In this document: in pieces, positions 16,142 through 25,198 of the stretch
How positions within the stretch are numbered: the stretch's first letter is position 1
Layout: every line of letters begins with the position of its first letter
From: Paracoccaceae bacterium
GTDB taxonomy: Bacteria; Pseudomonadota; Alphaproteobacteria; Rhodobacterales; Rhodobacteraceae
DNA: 33,337 nt
Reading direction: 5' to 3'
Assembly: GCA_027489355.1 (NCBI GenBank)
Contig: JAIXZY010000013.1
Coordinates: 1-33,337, forward strand
The notes under the pieces: model-generated
Seen by the model: the letters and a program-made list of their open reading frames with translations, nothing else
Database searches by the model: none
What the model was told of the DNA's origin: nothing
Program-made: the position numbers and the translations under genes

Positions 16142-17114
16142 ACCGCTTCTCGACCGCCAGCGTATAGCGCAGGCCATCCGGCCCGAAAGTCCGGTTGGCA
16201 ACGCCGCCCAGCTGTCCCGGAACAATCGAATCCAGGATCATCGAGCCGAACCCGCTGCGCCCCGAGGGCTTGGCGCCGTCCGTCCCCGATTCGATCCAGC
16301 GGAAGGTGAAGCCCGGCCCGGTCTCGGCCGACCAGGTCACTTCCAGCCGGCCCTTCGCATCCTTCAGCGCCCCGTATTTCAACGAGTTCGTCGTCAGCTC
16401 GTGGATCGCCATCGACAGCATCTGCGCCTCGCGCGCGCCCAGAAGGACCTCGGGTCCGCCGATGGTCATCTGCGCCGCCAGCTCGTCATGGCCATGCTGC
16501 AACTGGCGCGCGATGACCTCGCCCAGCGACATGCGGTCCCAGTTCGTGCCGATCAGGTAGGAATGCGTCCGCGCCATCGACTGCATCCGGCCGTCGAAGC
16601 GTTCCAGGAAGGTCGGCAGAGTCTCCGCACTTCCTGCCGTGCGCCGGGCGACGACCTGAACGAGGCCCAGCAGGTTGGCGACGCGGTGCTGCAACTCCTT
16701 CGCGATGGCGTTCTTCTGCTCTTCGGCCTGGACCAGTTCGGTCACATCCTCGGTGATCTGGACCACATGGCCGATGCTGCCGTCGGGGCTTTTCAGCGGG
16801 TTGTGGCGGCAGCGCCACCAGGATTCCTTCATCCGACTGTGGTCCTGCGGGTCGGGGATGGCATAGGGCAGCCGCTCGATCGCATTCCCCTCGCCGGCAA
16901 GCGCGCGGCGCATGGACTGCTCCAGCGGGCGGCGCCGCTCTTCGCCCTCGGGGAACACCTCGAAGACATTGCGCCCGATCAGGTCCTCAAGCGACCGCCC
17001 CACGGTCGCAAGGTACATGTCGCTGGCGGTGACGAAACACAGGTCCCGGTCCAGGACCATCAGCGAGGCCGGCATGTCGCGCAGTACCGTCAGATCGAGA
17101 GTAGCGTTCGGCAT
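16128..17114 (-). CDS. PAS-domain HWE-family sensor histidine kinase
   Basis: A 328-residue, membrane-segment-free kinase. Residues about 10-125 form a PAS sensor domain (ends VVQITEDVTELVQAEEQKN). Residues about 138-215 are the HWE dimerisation/phosphoacceptor domain, with ELQHRVANLLGLVQ giving H143 as the phosphorylated residue and FDGRMQSMARTHSYLIGTNWD following. The ATP-binding part has the N-box MAIHELTTNSLKYGAL (H238, N243), the RWIES tryptophan-glutamate motif and a G-box GFGSMILDSIV. HWE kinases are frequent in alphaproteobacteria and often act in light, stress or general stress signalling. No response regulator is adjacent, so the partner is unknown. The signal sensed is also unknown; the PAS domain lacks an obvious LOV cysteine motif. 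Confidence 0.92.
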   Translation of the reverse strand: MPNATLDLTVLRDMPASLMVLDRDLCFVTASDMYLATVGRSLEDLIGRNVFEVFPEGEERRRPLEQSMRRALAGEGNAIERLPYAIPDPQDHSRMKESWWRCRHNPLKSPDGSIGHVVQITEDVTELVQAEEQKNAIAKELQHRVANLLGLVQVVARRTAGSAETLPTFLERFDGRMQSMARTHSYLIGTNWDRMSLGEVIARQLQHGHDELAAQMTIGGPEVLLGAREAQMLSMAIHELTTNSLKYGALKDAKGRLEVTWSAETGPGFTFRWIESGTDGAKPSGRSGFGSMILDSIVPGQLGGVANRTFGPDGLRYTLAVEKRSPPA

Positions 17115-17246
17115 CTTCCACAGTTCCCCGATACAATCGCAATCTCAACGCGGGTGGTACACGCGGTCAACAGCCGCCGGACAGGTCCCGGGTGAACTTC
17201 AGACACAGACCTCAAGCCTGCCAGCGGTCCGCCATCGGATCAAGCC

Positions 17247-19577
17247 TCAGTTCCCCAGGACATCGTCCAGAAGCTGCTCCACCAGGTCGCCGCGCCCGCC
17301 CGAGACCGGACCTTCCATCACCGCGCCGTCCGGTGGCGGGCCGTCCAGCACCGGCACGTCTTCGGGCAGCGGCGCGGTATAGGCTTCGGGCAACGGTTCC
17401 TCATAGACCTGACCGTCGAACTGCGGCGCGTTGGGGTCGTCGAAATAGGGCACGTCCTCGGCCGCAATCGCCCCCTCGCTGCCCCCGACCGGAGCGTAGG
17501 TAGAGTCCGGCACCTCCTTGATCAGCGGCTTCGGTTCCACGCCTTCATTGATCCGCACCATGACCTCGTGCCAGATCTCGGCCGGAAGGCCCCCGCCGGT
17601 GACGCCGGTCAGCGGGCTGTTGTCGTCATAGCCCATCCAGACGCCCACAACGTAATCCGCCGTGAAGCCCACGAACCAGGCGTCGCGCGCGCTTTGCGTC
17701 GTGCCGGTCTTGCCCGCCGCCTCGCGGTCGTCCAGCCGCGCCCGGCCACCGGTGCCGGAATTCAGCACCTCGGTCATCATGTAGGTCAGCGCATGCGCCG
17801 CCTTTTCGCTGATCACCCGCTCGCCGATGCCGCCGCCCGCGCCGAACAGGGGCTCGTCCATGCCCTTCAGCTTCAGCGCGTTCAGACCGAAGGGGGTCAC
17901 CGACGACCCCCCGTTCAGGATGCCGGCGAAGGCCCCGGTCATGTCGATCAGCGTCGATTCCGACACGCCCAGCGCCAGCGCCGGGCCGTCCGCGAAGTTC
18001 TGCGCCAGGCCGAAATCGGTGGCCACCTGCTTGACCAGATCGCGGCCCACCGCCTCGGACACGCGGACCGCCGGGATGTTCCGGCTTTCGGCCAGCGCCT
18101 GGGTCAGCGTGATCTGGCCCTTGAACTTCTTGTCATAGTTCTGCGGACACCAGTCGCCCGACCCGGCCGTGTAGATGCACATCGGCGTGTCCTCGACATA
18201 GTCCATCGGGCTGTAGCCCAGGTCCATCGCCACGGCGTAGATGAAGGGCTTGAAGGTCGATCCCGTCTGCCGCAGCGCATGGGTCGCGCGGTTGAAGTCG
18301 CCCGCGTTCGGGATGTTGCGCCCGCCGACCATCGCCCGGACCGCGCCGTCCGCGCTCATGACCACGATGGCGGCCTGCGCCTTCGACCCGTCCTTGACCT
18401 TGTTCTCGAAGATCCAGGCCAGAGCCTCTTCGGACTTCTTCTGGATGTCCTGGTCCAGCGTCGTCTCGATCACCACGTCCTCGGTGGTATCCCGCGCCAG
18501 GTAGTCGGGCGTCGTTTCCATCACCCAGTCCGCGAAATAGCCGCCCGACTTCTGCTTCGCGGCCTTGGACAGCACCGCTGGATTGGCCCGCGCCTCGTCC
18601 GCCTCGGCCTTGGTCAGGTAGCCCTGTTCTTCCATCAGCCCGATCACGACCTCGGCCCGGTTCCGCGCGCGCTCCATGCTCGCCGTCGGCGCATAGGTGG
18701 ACGGAGCCTTCAAGAGCCCCGCCAGCATCGCCGCTTCCGAGACGCTGACATCCTTGGCCGACTTGCCGAAATACCGCTGCGCCGCCGCCTCGAAACCGCG
18801 CGCGCCCGCGCCCAGATAGGCCCGGTTCAGGTAGATCGTCAGGATCTCTTCCTTGGAATACTTGGCCTCCATCGCCATCGCGAAGGGGACCTCCTTCAGC
18901 TTGCGCCAGATGCCCCCGGTGCGGCAGTCCTTCTCGTAGTCGGCCTCGGTCTTCCACTGGGTCGGGTCCCACTTGACCCCCAGGCACAGAAGCTTGGCCG
19001 TCTGCTGGGTGATCGTCGACCCCCCGTTCCCCTCGAACGGGCCGCGGCCTTCCGAAAGGTTGATGCGGATCGCGCTGGCGATGCCGCGCGGGCTGATGCC
19101 GAAGTGCCAGTAGAAGCGCCGGTCCTCGGTCGCGACCACCGCGTCGTGCAGGTAGGGCGAGACGCTCTCGGACGTGACCATGCCCCCGAAGGTCTCGCCT
19201 CGCCAGGCGAAGACCTCGCCGTTGCGGTCCAGCATGGTGACGGACCCGCGGGCGCGGCCGTCCACCACAGCCTCAAGCTCGGGCAGCTGCGCATAGTAGT
19301 ACCAGACGAATCCGCCCAGGATCAGCGCGCCCATCACCGTGCCGCGCCAGGCGATGCCCCAGATCACCCGCCAGATCGCCAGGATAAGCCCCACGACCAG
19401 CCCGTGCTGCCGCCGCGGGCGTGCGGCCCGCAGTCGCTTGCGCGGCGCGCGCGGTGTCTTCGGCGGCGAAGGCTTGCGTCCCCCGCCCCCCGATCCCCCG
19501 CCTGGGCCGTTCGACCGCGCGGCCGAATAGCGTTTGTCCGCGACAAGGGGGCCGCGCCCCCGGTTCCCAGTAGCCAT
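17247..19577 (-). CDS. Bifunctional penicillin-binding protein (PBP1A type)
   Basis: A 776-residue peptidoglycan synthase. A basic, glycine/proline-rich cytosolic tail (about residues 1-57) precedes one membrane anchor (about 75-97). The GT51 glycosyltransferase domain has ATEDRRFYWHFG with catalytic E151 and GGSTITQQTAK. The transpeptidase domain has the three penicillin-binding motifs: S440-T-F-K443, S498-R-N500 and K623-T-G625. The C-terminal about 90 residues are acidic and proline-rich (many DVP and PLPE segments), without a known fold. It polymerises glycan strands from lipid II and cross-links their peptides. It stands alone, convergent on the kinase gene side and divergent from glnK. 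Could be annotated mrcA or pbp1A. Confidence 0.95.
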   Translation of the reverse strand: MATGNRGRGPLVADKRYSAARSNGPGGGSGGGGRKPSPPKTPRAPRKRLRAARPRRQHGLVVGLILAIWRVIWGIAWRGTVMGALILGGFVWYYYAQLPELEAVVDGRARGSVTMLDRNGEVFAWRGETFGGMVTSESVSPYLHDAVVATEDRRFYWHFGISPRGIASAIRINLSEGRGPFEGNGGSTITQQTAKLLCLGVKWDPTQWKTEADYEKDCRTGGIWRKLKEVPFAMAMEAKYSKEEILTIYLNRAYLGAGARGFEAAAQRYFGKSAKDVSVSEAAMLAGLLKAPSTYAPTASMERARNRAEVVIGLMEEQGYLTKAEADEARANPAVLSKAAKQKSGGYFADWVMETTPDYLARDTTEDVVIETTLDQDIQKKSEEALAWIFENKVKDGSKAQAAIVVMSADGAVRAMVGGRNIPNAGDFNRATHALRQTGSTFKPFIYAVAMDLGYSPMDYVEDTPMCIYTAGSGDWCPQNYDKKFKGQITLTQALAESRNIPAVRVSEAVGRDLVKQVATDFGLAQNFADGPALALGVSESTLIDMTGAFAGILNGGSSVTPFGLNALKLKGMDEPLFGAGGGIGERVISEKAAHALTYMMTEVLNSGTGGRARLDDREAAGKTGTTQSARDAWFVGFTADYVVGVWMGYDDNSPLTGVTGGGLPAEIWHEVMVRINEGVEPKPLIKEVPDSTYAPVGGSEGAIAAEDVPYFDDPNAPQFDGQVYEEPLPEAYTAPLPEDVPVLDGPPPDGAVMEGPVSGGRGDLVEQLLDDVLGN

Positions 19578-19718
19578 GCCTGCTCTGCCAGCTTTGGATC
19601 GGGCCGGTTTCCGGCCCCTTTGGCGGCGACCTTATCCCGGATTTCCCGGAAAGCGAAGTCAGGCCATCCACGATTCGCGTCGGTTCGCCGCCCAAGGATT
19701 AGGCAACCGCCCGGAAAA

Positions 19719-19735
19719 GTGCAAAAATTGTGCAC
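19719..19735 (+). promoter_or_regulatory. Possible nitrogen-regulator (NtrC-like) site upstream of glnK
   Basis: GTGCA and TGCAC flank 7 bases in the 277-base divergent region before glnK, about 120 bases upstream of its start. NtrC sites are TGCAC-type palindromes, and in Rhodobacter NtrC activates sigma-70 promoters, so position and sequence are suggestive. The half-site spacing differs from the enteric consensus, so confidence is low. I found no -24/-12 (sigma-54) promoter in the same gap. Confidence 0.25.
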
Positions 19736-19854
19736 GAACGCCCCCCGCCGCCCCCTCCCGTGCCGCCCGCTTCCTTGTGCGACCGCAGCATTCCCCCGCC
19801 TCATGTCGCCTGAAGGTCCACGCTCCTTGGGCCGCGCAAGCAGAGGGGAAAGAC

Positions 19855-20193
19855 GTGAAGCTCATCATTGCAGCAATCAAGCCGTTCAAGCTCGAGGAGG
19901 TCCGCGAGGCGCTGACCGCCATCGGCGTGCGCGGGATGATGGTGACCGAGATCAAGGGCTTCGGCAGCCAGTCCGGCCATACCGAAATCTACCGCGGCGC
20001 CGAATACGCCGTGAACTTCGTCCCGAAGCTCCGGCTCGAGATCGTCGTTTCCGACGCGCTGTCCGACCAGGTCGTCACCACGATCCAGAAGACCGCACGG
20101 ACCGACAAGATCGGCGACGGAAAGATCTTCGTGCTGGACGTTGAACATGCCGTGCGGGTGCGCACCGGCGAAATCGATGACGACGCGCTGTGA
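19855..20193 (+). CDS. glnK: PII-family nitrogen regulatory protein
   Basis: A 112-residue trimeric signal protein that reads 2-oxoglutarate and ATP/ADP and, in this gene pair, blocks the ammonium channel when nitrogen is ample. The T-loop GHTEIYRGAEYAVNF carries Y46 and Y51; Y51 is the residue uridylylated by GlnD. The signature KIGDGKIFV and the final VRVRTGE region are intact. The start is GTG at 19855 with AGGGGA about 7 bases upstream, and the length is standard. It lies 27 bases before amtB on the same strand, the classic glnK-amtB operon. Confidence 0.96.
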   Translation: MKLIIAAIKPFKLEEVREALTAIGVRGMMVTEIKGFGSQSGHTEIYRGAEYAVNFVPKLRLEIVVSDALSDQVVTTIQKTARTDKIGDGKIFVLDVEHAVRVRTGEIDDDAL

Positions 20194-20220
20194 ACGGCGG
20201 GGAAGAGGGGAACACCTGAC

Positions 20221-21585
20221 ATGAAACTCGAAACGAAACTTGGCCTTGGCGCGCTTGCCGCGACGCTCTTCGCCAGCCTGCCCGCCTGGGCGCAGGAGGC
20301 CACCGCCGAGGCGACCGAAGCCGCCGCCGAAGTGGTCGAGGAAGTCGTCCCCGTGATGGACAAGGGCGACGTAAGCTGGATGATGGTCTCGACCGTCCTC
20401 GTCCTCTTCATGACGCTGCCGGGCCTTGCGCTGTTCTACGGCGGCCTCGTGCGGTCGAAGAACATGCTCTCGATCCTGATGCAGACCACCGTCATCGCCT
20501 GCGTGATGATGATCGTCTGGGTCGTCTACGGCTACTCCTTCGCCTTCGGCGGCTCGACCTCGCCCTGGTGGGGCGGCACGGGCAAGCTGTTCCTGTCGGG
20601 CGTGACCGCCGACAGCATGGCCGCGACCTTCAGCGCGGGCTACGTGATCCCGGAATACCTGTTCATCGCCTTCCAGATGACCTTCGCGGCCATCACCCCG
20701 GCGCTGATCATCGGCGCCTTCGCGGAACGGGTGAAGTTCAAGGCCGTCCTCGTCTTCTCGGTCCTCTGGGGCACCTTTTCCTACTTCCCGATCGCCCACA
20801 TGGTCTGGGACGCGAACGGCTACCTGTTCCAGGCCGGCGCCATCGACTTCGCCGGCGGTACCGTGGTCCACATCAACGCCGGCATCGCCGCGCTGGTCGG
20901 CGCCCTGGTGATCGGCAAGCGCGTCGGCTTCGGCAAGGACAACATGGCCCCGCATTCGATGGTGATGACCATGATCGGCGCCTCGATGCTCTGGGTCGGC
21001 TGGTTCGGCTTCAACGTCGGCTCGAACCTCGAAGCCAACGGCGGGGCGACCCTCGCCATGATCAACACCTTCATCTGCACCGCCGCCGCCACCCTGGCCT
21101 GGTGCGCGATCGAGGGTGTGCAGCGCGGCAAGGCCTCGATGCTGGGCGCGGCCTCGGGCATGGTCGCCGGCCTCGTCGCCATCACCCCCGCCTGCGGCAC
21201 CATCGGCCCGATGGGGGCGATCCTGCTTGGCGTGATCGTCTCGGTCGTCTGCTACTTCTTCGTGACCAGCGTAAAGCACAAGATGGGCTATGACGACAGC
21301 CTGGACGTCTTCGGCATCCACGGCATCGGCGGCATCGTCGGCGCGGTACTGACCGGCGTCTTCTCGGCCGCGGCCTTCGGCGGGGTCAAGGGCGACGACT
21401 ACGCCATGATGTCCCAGCTCTGGATCCAGATCGAGGGCGTGATCATCACCATCATCTGGTCCGGCGTCGTGTCCTTCATCGCCTACAAGCTGGTCGACAT
21501 GACCATCGGCCTGCGCGTCGACAACGACACGGAACGTCAGGGCCTCGACCTGATCAGCCACGGCGAGCAGGCCTACCACAGCTAA
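20221..21585 (+). CDS. amtB: Ammonium transporter
   Basis: A 454-residue inner-membrane trimeric ammonium channel. A cleavable signal peptide (LAATLFASLPAWAQ) and an acidic segment precede eleven transmembrane helices. The paired pore histidines are present in GGTVVHINAG and DVFGIHGIGG, and the conserved AHMVWDANG and GFNVGSNLEANG segments are intact. The final cytosolic tail (DNDTERQGLDLISHGEQAYHS) is the part that binds GlnK in this family. AGGGG lies about 9 bases before the ATG. It is followed by two strong hairpins, so transcription likely ends there. Confidence 0.97.
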   Translation: MKLETKLGLGALAATLFASLPAWAQEATAEATEAAAEVVEEVVPVMDKGDVSWMMVSTVLVLFMTLPGLALFYGGLVRSKNMLSILMQTTVIACVMMIVWVVYGYSFAFGGSTSPWWGGTGKLFLSGVTADSMAATFSAGYVIPEYLFIAFQMTFAAITPALIIGAFAERVKFKAVLVFSVLWGTFSYFPIAHMVWDANGYLFQAGAIDFAGGTVVHINAGIAALVGALVIGKRVGFGKDNMAPHSMVMTMIGASMLWVGWFGFNVGSNLEANGGATLAMINTFICTAAATLAWCAIEGVQRGKASMLGAASGMVAGLVAITPACGTIGPMGAILLGVIVSVVCYFFVTSVKHKMGYDDSLDVFGIHGIGGIVGAVLTGVFSAAAFGGVKGDDYAMMSQLWIQIEGVIITIIWSGVVSFIAYKLVDMTIGLRVDNDTERQGLDLISHGEQAYHS

Positions 21586-21597
21586 GCGGAACGACCT

Positions 21598-21629
21598 GGC
21601 GGCAGACCTCCTCCTCCCTGTCTGCCGCC
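21598..21629 (+). terminator. First hairpin after amtB
   Basis: GGCGGCAGAC (21598-21607) pairs perfectly with GTCTGCCGCC (21620-21629) around a 12-base pyrimidine-rich loop, 12 bases past the amtB stop. No T-run follows directly. Confidence 0.55.
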
Positions 21630-21638
21630 AAGACGACG

Positions 21639-21672
21639 ACGGCCCGCGGGATCCTCCCCCCGCGGGCCGTTT
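21639..21672 (+). terminator. Second, stronger hairpin after amtB
   Basis: A perfect 12-base stem, ACGGCCCGCGGG (21639-21650) with CCCGCGGGCCGT (21659-21670), has an 8-base loop and is followed by TT. This is the likely end of the glnK-amtB transcript. Confidence 0.75.
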
Positions 21673-21945
21673 GCCTGCGCCCAAGGGGATGTGAATCTCC
21701 CCATCCCGCCGCCGACCCCGCAAGACGGCGGCAAGCTCACCCGGACCGCGCGCCCCGGCGGCAGGCCCGACCTCGGTTAACGACTCCTGACCGTCCGCGA
21801 CCAACCCCCTGATCTTGCACGCCCCCTTTGCGCTGTCCTGCGTGGACAGCCGGTGCAGACCGCGCCCGGCCCCCATGCGCGTCTTCCACCTCTTCCCTCT
21901 CCGCCCGCAGGCGTCTAGGGTCCGGCCGACGAAGGAACCCCCTGG
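21673..21945. other. Non-coding stretch before the second EamA gene
   Basis: No credible gene. It contains a small perfect hairpin, CTGTCC-TGCGT-GGACAG (21833-21849), and a looser CCGCCG/CGGCGG pair around 21710-21735. A Shine-Dalgarno AAGGA near 21932 belongs to the gene at 21946. I see no clear promoter. Confidence 0.5.
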
Positions 21946-22809
21946 ATGCAGCGCGACGGCAATCCCCTGAAAGGCGTGGCGCTGGTGATCGCCGCGACGC
22001 TCCTCTTCGCCACCGGAGACACGCTCGGCAAGCATCTGTCCATGCTCTATGCCGCGACCCTGATCCTTTCGGCGCGCTACCTGATCAACCTCGTCCTGGT
22101 CCTTGTCACCATGTGGCCCCGCCACCGCAGCGCCGTCTGGGCCACGCACCGGACCGGCCTCGTCCTCCTGCGCGGCCTCCTTCTCGCCGTCGCCACCCTC
22201 ACCATGCTCCTCTCCCTCCGCGTGATGCCCGTGGCCGAGACCGTGGCAATCATCTACATCACCCCGGTCCTCCTGATGCTCGCCTCCGGCCCGATCCTGG
22301 GCGAGCGTGTTCCCCTGCTGGGCTGGCTCTGCGCCGCCCTGGGGTTCATGGGGGTCCTCCTCATCGCCCGCCCCGGCAGCGGCCTCGACCCCTGGGGCGT
22401 CGTCCTCTGTCTGATCAACGCCACGCTCGGCACCGGCTACCACCTCCTGACCCGGATCCTGACCCGGACCGAGACGACCATGTCCCTGCTCTTCCACACC
22501 GCTCTGGTGGGCTCGGTCCTGTCGGTGGGGCTGACGGTGGCCCTTGGGGTGCCCGCCTGGCCCAGCATCCCCGATGCGCTGATGATCCTCATCTACGCCA
22601 CCTGCGCGACGGTCGGGCATCTCCTCTTCACCTCGGCCTACCGGGAAGCCCCGGCCTCGATCCTGGCGCCGGTCAACTACACCCACATCGCCTTCGCCAC
22701 GCTGCTCGGCTGGCTGTTCTTCGCCCAGCTCCCCGGCGCGCTCGGCTTTGCCGGCATGGGCCTGATCGCGACCGCCGGGCTGCTGTCGGCCTGGCGGGCC
22801 AGCCGCTGA
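21946..22809 (+). CDS. EamA-family (drug/metabolite superfamily) transporter
   Basis: A 287-residue inner-membrane protein with about ten helices in two EamA halves. The first half ends with ILGERVPLLGWLCAALGFMGVLLIARPGSG and the second with LLGWLFFAQLPGALGFAGMGLIATAGLL, the usual repeat ends. It resembles the transporter at 7025-7990 in these motifs (same subfamily look), but not so closely as to suggest recent duplication. Substrate unknown. The start at 21946 has AAGGA about 10 bases upstream. Confidence 0.9.
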   Translation: MQRDGNPLKGVALVIAATLLFATGDTLGKHLSMLYAATLILSARYLINLVLVLVTMWPRHRSAVWATHRTGLVLLRGLLLAVATLTMLLSLRVMPVAETVAIIYITPVLLMLASGPILGERVPLLGWLCAALGFMGVLLIARPGSGLDPWGVVLCLINATLGTGYHLLTRILTRTETTMSLLFHTALVGSVLSVGLTVALGVPAWPSIPDALMILIYATCATVGHLLFTSAYREAPASILAPVNYTHIAFATLLGWLFFAQLPGALGFAGMGLIATAGLLSAWRASR

Positions 22810-22948
22810 CAGGGGCGGAAGACGCGGACCTCCGGAACCCAAGGCCGGCGTGAGGCGTTGTCCGGGTCTTCGACCGGGTGCGCAGACCTTTGCAGGAATG
22901 TGGCGCCATCGAAGGTCCTTTGGGTCCAGCTCAGGAAGGACCGAATCC

Positions 22949-23674
22949 ATGACAGCGCGCGACCCTGGTCTGGACGGACACCCCGTCGTATCCGATGAAG
23001 CCTGGCTTTCCGAACGCAAGGCCCTGCTTGCGCGCGAGAAGGAGCTCATGCGTCTGCGGGACGCGCTTGCCCGCGACCGGCGCGCCCTGCCGTGGAGACG
23101 CATGGACACCCGCTATGTCTTCGACACGACCGAAGGTCCGCAGACGCTGGACGCGCTGTTCCGGGGCCGGTCGCAGCTTCTGGTCCAGCATTTCATGTTC
23201 GGCCCCGGCTGGAGGCAAGGATGCCCAAGCTGCTCGTTCATGGCCGATCACATGGACGGCATGCTGGCCCACCTGGCGCATCGCGACGTCACCTTCGTCG
23301 CCGTTTCGCGGGCACCGCTGGCCGACCTCCAGCAATATCGGCAGCGCATGGGGTGGCAGTTCGACTGGGTGTCATCGCACGCAAGCGACTTCAACTTCGA
23401 TTTCGGGGTCAGTGCAAACCCGTCCCGGCAGGGATCGGCTGATACCTACAACTACGGCAGCGAGCCTTTCGAGGGCGAAGAGCTGCCTGGACTCAGCGTC
23501 TTCCTCAGGGACAAGGCGGGGACAGTCTTTCACACCTACTCCACCTATGGCCGTGGGGTCGAGGCGATGATGGGCACCTATGGCCTTCTCGACCTGACGC
23601 CAAAGGGCCGCGACGAGGCGCCGGGTCAGGGCATGGCCTGGTTGCGTCGGCATGATCAGTACGACCCGGAATAG
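22949..23674 (+). CDS. DUF899 thioredoxin-fold protein
   Basis: A 241-residue cytosolic protein of the DUF899/AhpC-like group. Typical segments are WLSERKALLAREKELMRLRDALARDRRALPW near the N-terminus, RSQLLVQHFMFGPGW, then a GCPSCSF cysteine pair followed by ADHMDGMLAHLAHRDVTFVAVSRAP and GWQFDWVSS. The cysteine pair suggests redox or thiol chemistry, but the family has no firmly known reaction. I chose the ATG at 22949 (AAGGA about 9 bases before); an upstream ATG at 22850 would add residues unlike the family. It is 139 bases after the transporter gene on the same strand and probably independent. Confidence 0.9.
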   Translation: MTARDPGLDGHPVVSDEAWLSERKALLAREKELMRLRDALARDRRALPWRRMDTRYVFDTTEGPQTLDALFRGRSQLLVQHFMFGPGWRQGCPSCSFMADHMDGMLAHLAHRDVTFVAVSRAPLADLQQYRQRMGWQFDWVSSHASDFNFDFGVSANPSRQGSADTYNYGSEPFEGEELPGLSVFLRDKAGTVFHTYSTYGRGVEAMMGTYGLLDLTPKGRDEAPGQGMAWLRRHDQYDPE

Positions 23675-23803
23675 CCGCGGTCCGCACCGGACGCCAGCTT
23701 CCCGCAATGCGCCCGTCATCCGATGCGGACGGCCCTTGCGAAAAGCCTAAGAAATCCTTAACGGAAAAATGCAAGTAATTGATTCAAAAAGACTTATGAA
23801 GAT

Positions 23804-23818
23804 TGTCCACCGTGGACA
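23804..23818. repeat. 15-base palindrome just past the CoA-transferase gene
   Basis: TGTCCAC-C-GTGGACA lies 3 bases beyond the end of the leftward acetyl-CoA hydrolase gene, inside an AT-rich convergent gap (23675-23821). It may be a terminator stem or a binding site; the central spacer is only one base. Confidence 0.4.
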
Positions 23819-23821
23819 CGT

Positions 23822-25141
23822 TCAGAAGAACCCTCTCGGAATCAGCCGGTGCTCCCAGGCATCCCGCTCCAGCTCCTCCCGGAAATCCGGGTGGGCAATC
23901 GAGATCAGCGCTCTCGCCCGCTCGGCAATCGACCGCCCCTTCAGGTTCACCATTCCGAACTCGGTCACCACATACATCATGTCCGTCCGGGGCGTCGTCA
24001 CCACGTTCCCCCTCGTCAGAGCCGTCACGATCCGGCTCTTCCGCTCGCCCTTCTTCTCGTAGGTCGAGGCGAGGCACATGAAGCTCTTCCCGCCCCTCGA
24101 CCCATAGGCCCCCCGCACGAACTGCAGCTGCCCCCCGGTGCCGGAGATATGCCGGAACCCGTCCGTCTCCGACGCCGCCTGCCCCTGCAGGTCGACCTGG
24201 GTCGTGTTGTTGATCGACACCACCCGGTCGTTCCGCATGATGGTGTGGGGGAGGTTGGTGTAGTCGACCGGGTGGAACTCCACCTCCGGGTTCCGGTCGA
24301 TGAAGTCGTACAGATACTGCGCGCCGAGGGCGAAGGTGCAGACCATCTTCCCCGGATTGATCTGCTTCCGCGCCCCCGTCACCCGCCCCGCGCGATACAG
24401 GTCCACGATCCCGTCCGTCATCATCTCGGTATGGATGCCGAGGTCCTGCACCGGGCTTTCCGCCAGCAGCGAACAGACCGCGTTCGGCATCCCCCCGATC
24501 CCGATCTGCAGGCAGGACCCGTCCTCCACCTCCGCCGCGATCAGGCGGGCGACGGCCTTGTCGACCTCGGTCGCCGGGGGCTTCGGCAGCTCCGCCATCG
24601 GGCGGTCGAAGCCGGGGATGATGAAGTCCACCTCGGACACGTGAACCCCGGTGCCTTCCCCCATCACATAGGGCAGGGTCGGTGTCTCCTCGACGATCAC
24701 CACCTTGCCCCGCTCCACCAGCGCCCGCATCCACAGCGTGTTCGGGCCGAAGTTGAAATACCCCCGGTCATCCATCGGCGCGGTCTTGAAGACCACGATG
24801 TCCGGCGGGTCGATGAAGCGGCGGTAGTAGTCGGGCACCTCACCCAGGTTCACCGGCAGGTAGTGCGCCATCCCCGCGTCGTGCTTCCGGCGGTCGTAGC
24901 CGGAAAAGTGGGTGGAGAACCAGTGGACATGTTTCGCCTCCGGGTCCGCCTCCAGCACCGCGCGGGGGCGGGCGGTGAGGACCGAGCGGAACCGCAGGTT
25001 CGTCACCTCTCCCAGCCGCTTCGCCAAGGCCTCGTCGAAGGCATCCGGCTGGCCCAGCACTGCCCCGTAGTCGAGCCACATGCCCGACCGCACGAGCCCC
25101 GCCGCTTCCTCGGCCGTGATCCGCTGTGCTGACTTGGCCAT
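23822..25141 (-). CDS. Acetyl-CoA hydrolase/transferase family protein
   Basis: A 439-residue cytosolic CoA-transferase of the Cat1/4-hydroxybutyrate group. The family moves CoA between acyl-CoA and a short carboxylate through a glutamyl-CoA intermediate. Visible marks are LQIGIGGMPNAV (glycine loop, 212-222) and LGIHTEMMTDG, where E239 matches the catalytic glutamate of butyryl-CoA:acetate CoA-transferases. A C-terminal VTEFGMVNLKGRSIAERARALISIAHPDFREEL is also typical. I chose the ATG at 25141, which has a purine-rich GGGGGAT just before it, over one at 25171. The true acyl substrate cannot be told from sequence. It is followed upstream by a transporter gene on the same strand, 57 bases away. 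Confidence 0.92.
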   Translation of the reverse strand: MAKSAQRITAEEAAGLVRSGMWLDYGAVLGQPDAFDEALAKRLGEVTNLRFRSVLTARPRAVLEADPEAKHVHWFSTHFSGYDRRKHDAGMAHYLPVNLGEVPDYYRRFIDPPDIVVFKTAPMDDRGYFNFGPNTLWMRALVERGKVVIVEETPTLPYVMGEGTGVHVSEVDFIIPGFDRPMAELPKPPATEVDKAVARLIAAEVEDGSCLQIGIGGMPNAVCSLLAESPVQDLGIHTEMMTDGIVDLYRAGRVTGARKQINPGKMVCTFALGAQYLYDFIDRNPEVEFHPVDYTNLPHTIMRNDRVVSINNTTQVDLQGQAASETDGFRHISGTGGQLQFVRGAYGSRGGKSFMCLASTYEKKGERKSRIVTALTRGNVVTTPRTDMMYVVTEFGMVNLKGRSIAERARALISIAHPDFREELERDAWEHRLIPRGFF

Positions 25142-25198
25142 CTGATCCCCCCGGATTCTACCCGCAGTCAATCACGGGGGTGGGGGGCGTGCCAAGCC

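Noticed and set aside
17568-20144. An 858-residue open frame on the plus strand across the penicillin-binding protein
   Set aside because: Antisense to a gene with all catalytic motifs; no recognisable domain in the shadow product.
19801-23109. A 1,102-residue open frame on the minus strand across glnK-amtB
   Set aside because: It is antisense to firm genes and arises from GC-rich codon bias; its composition is low-complexity and unlike a protein.
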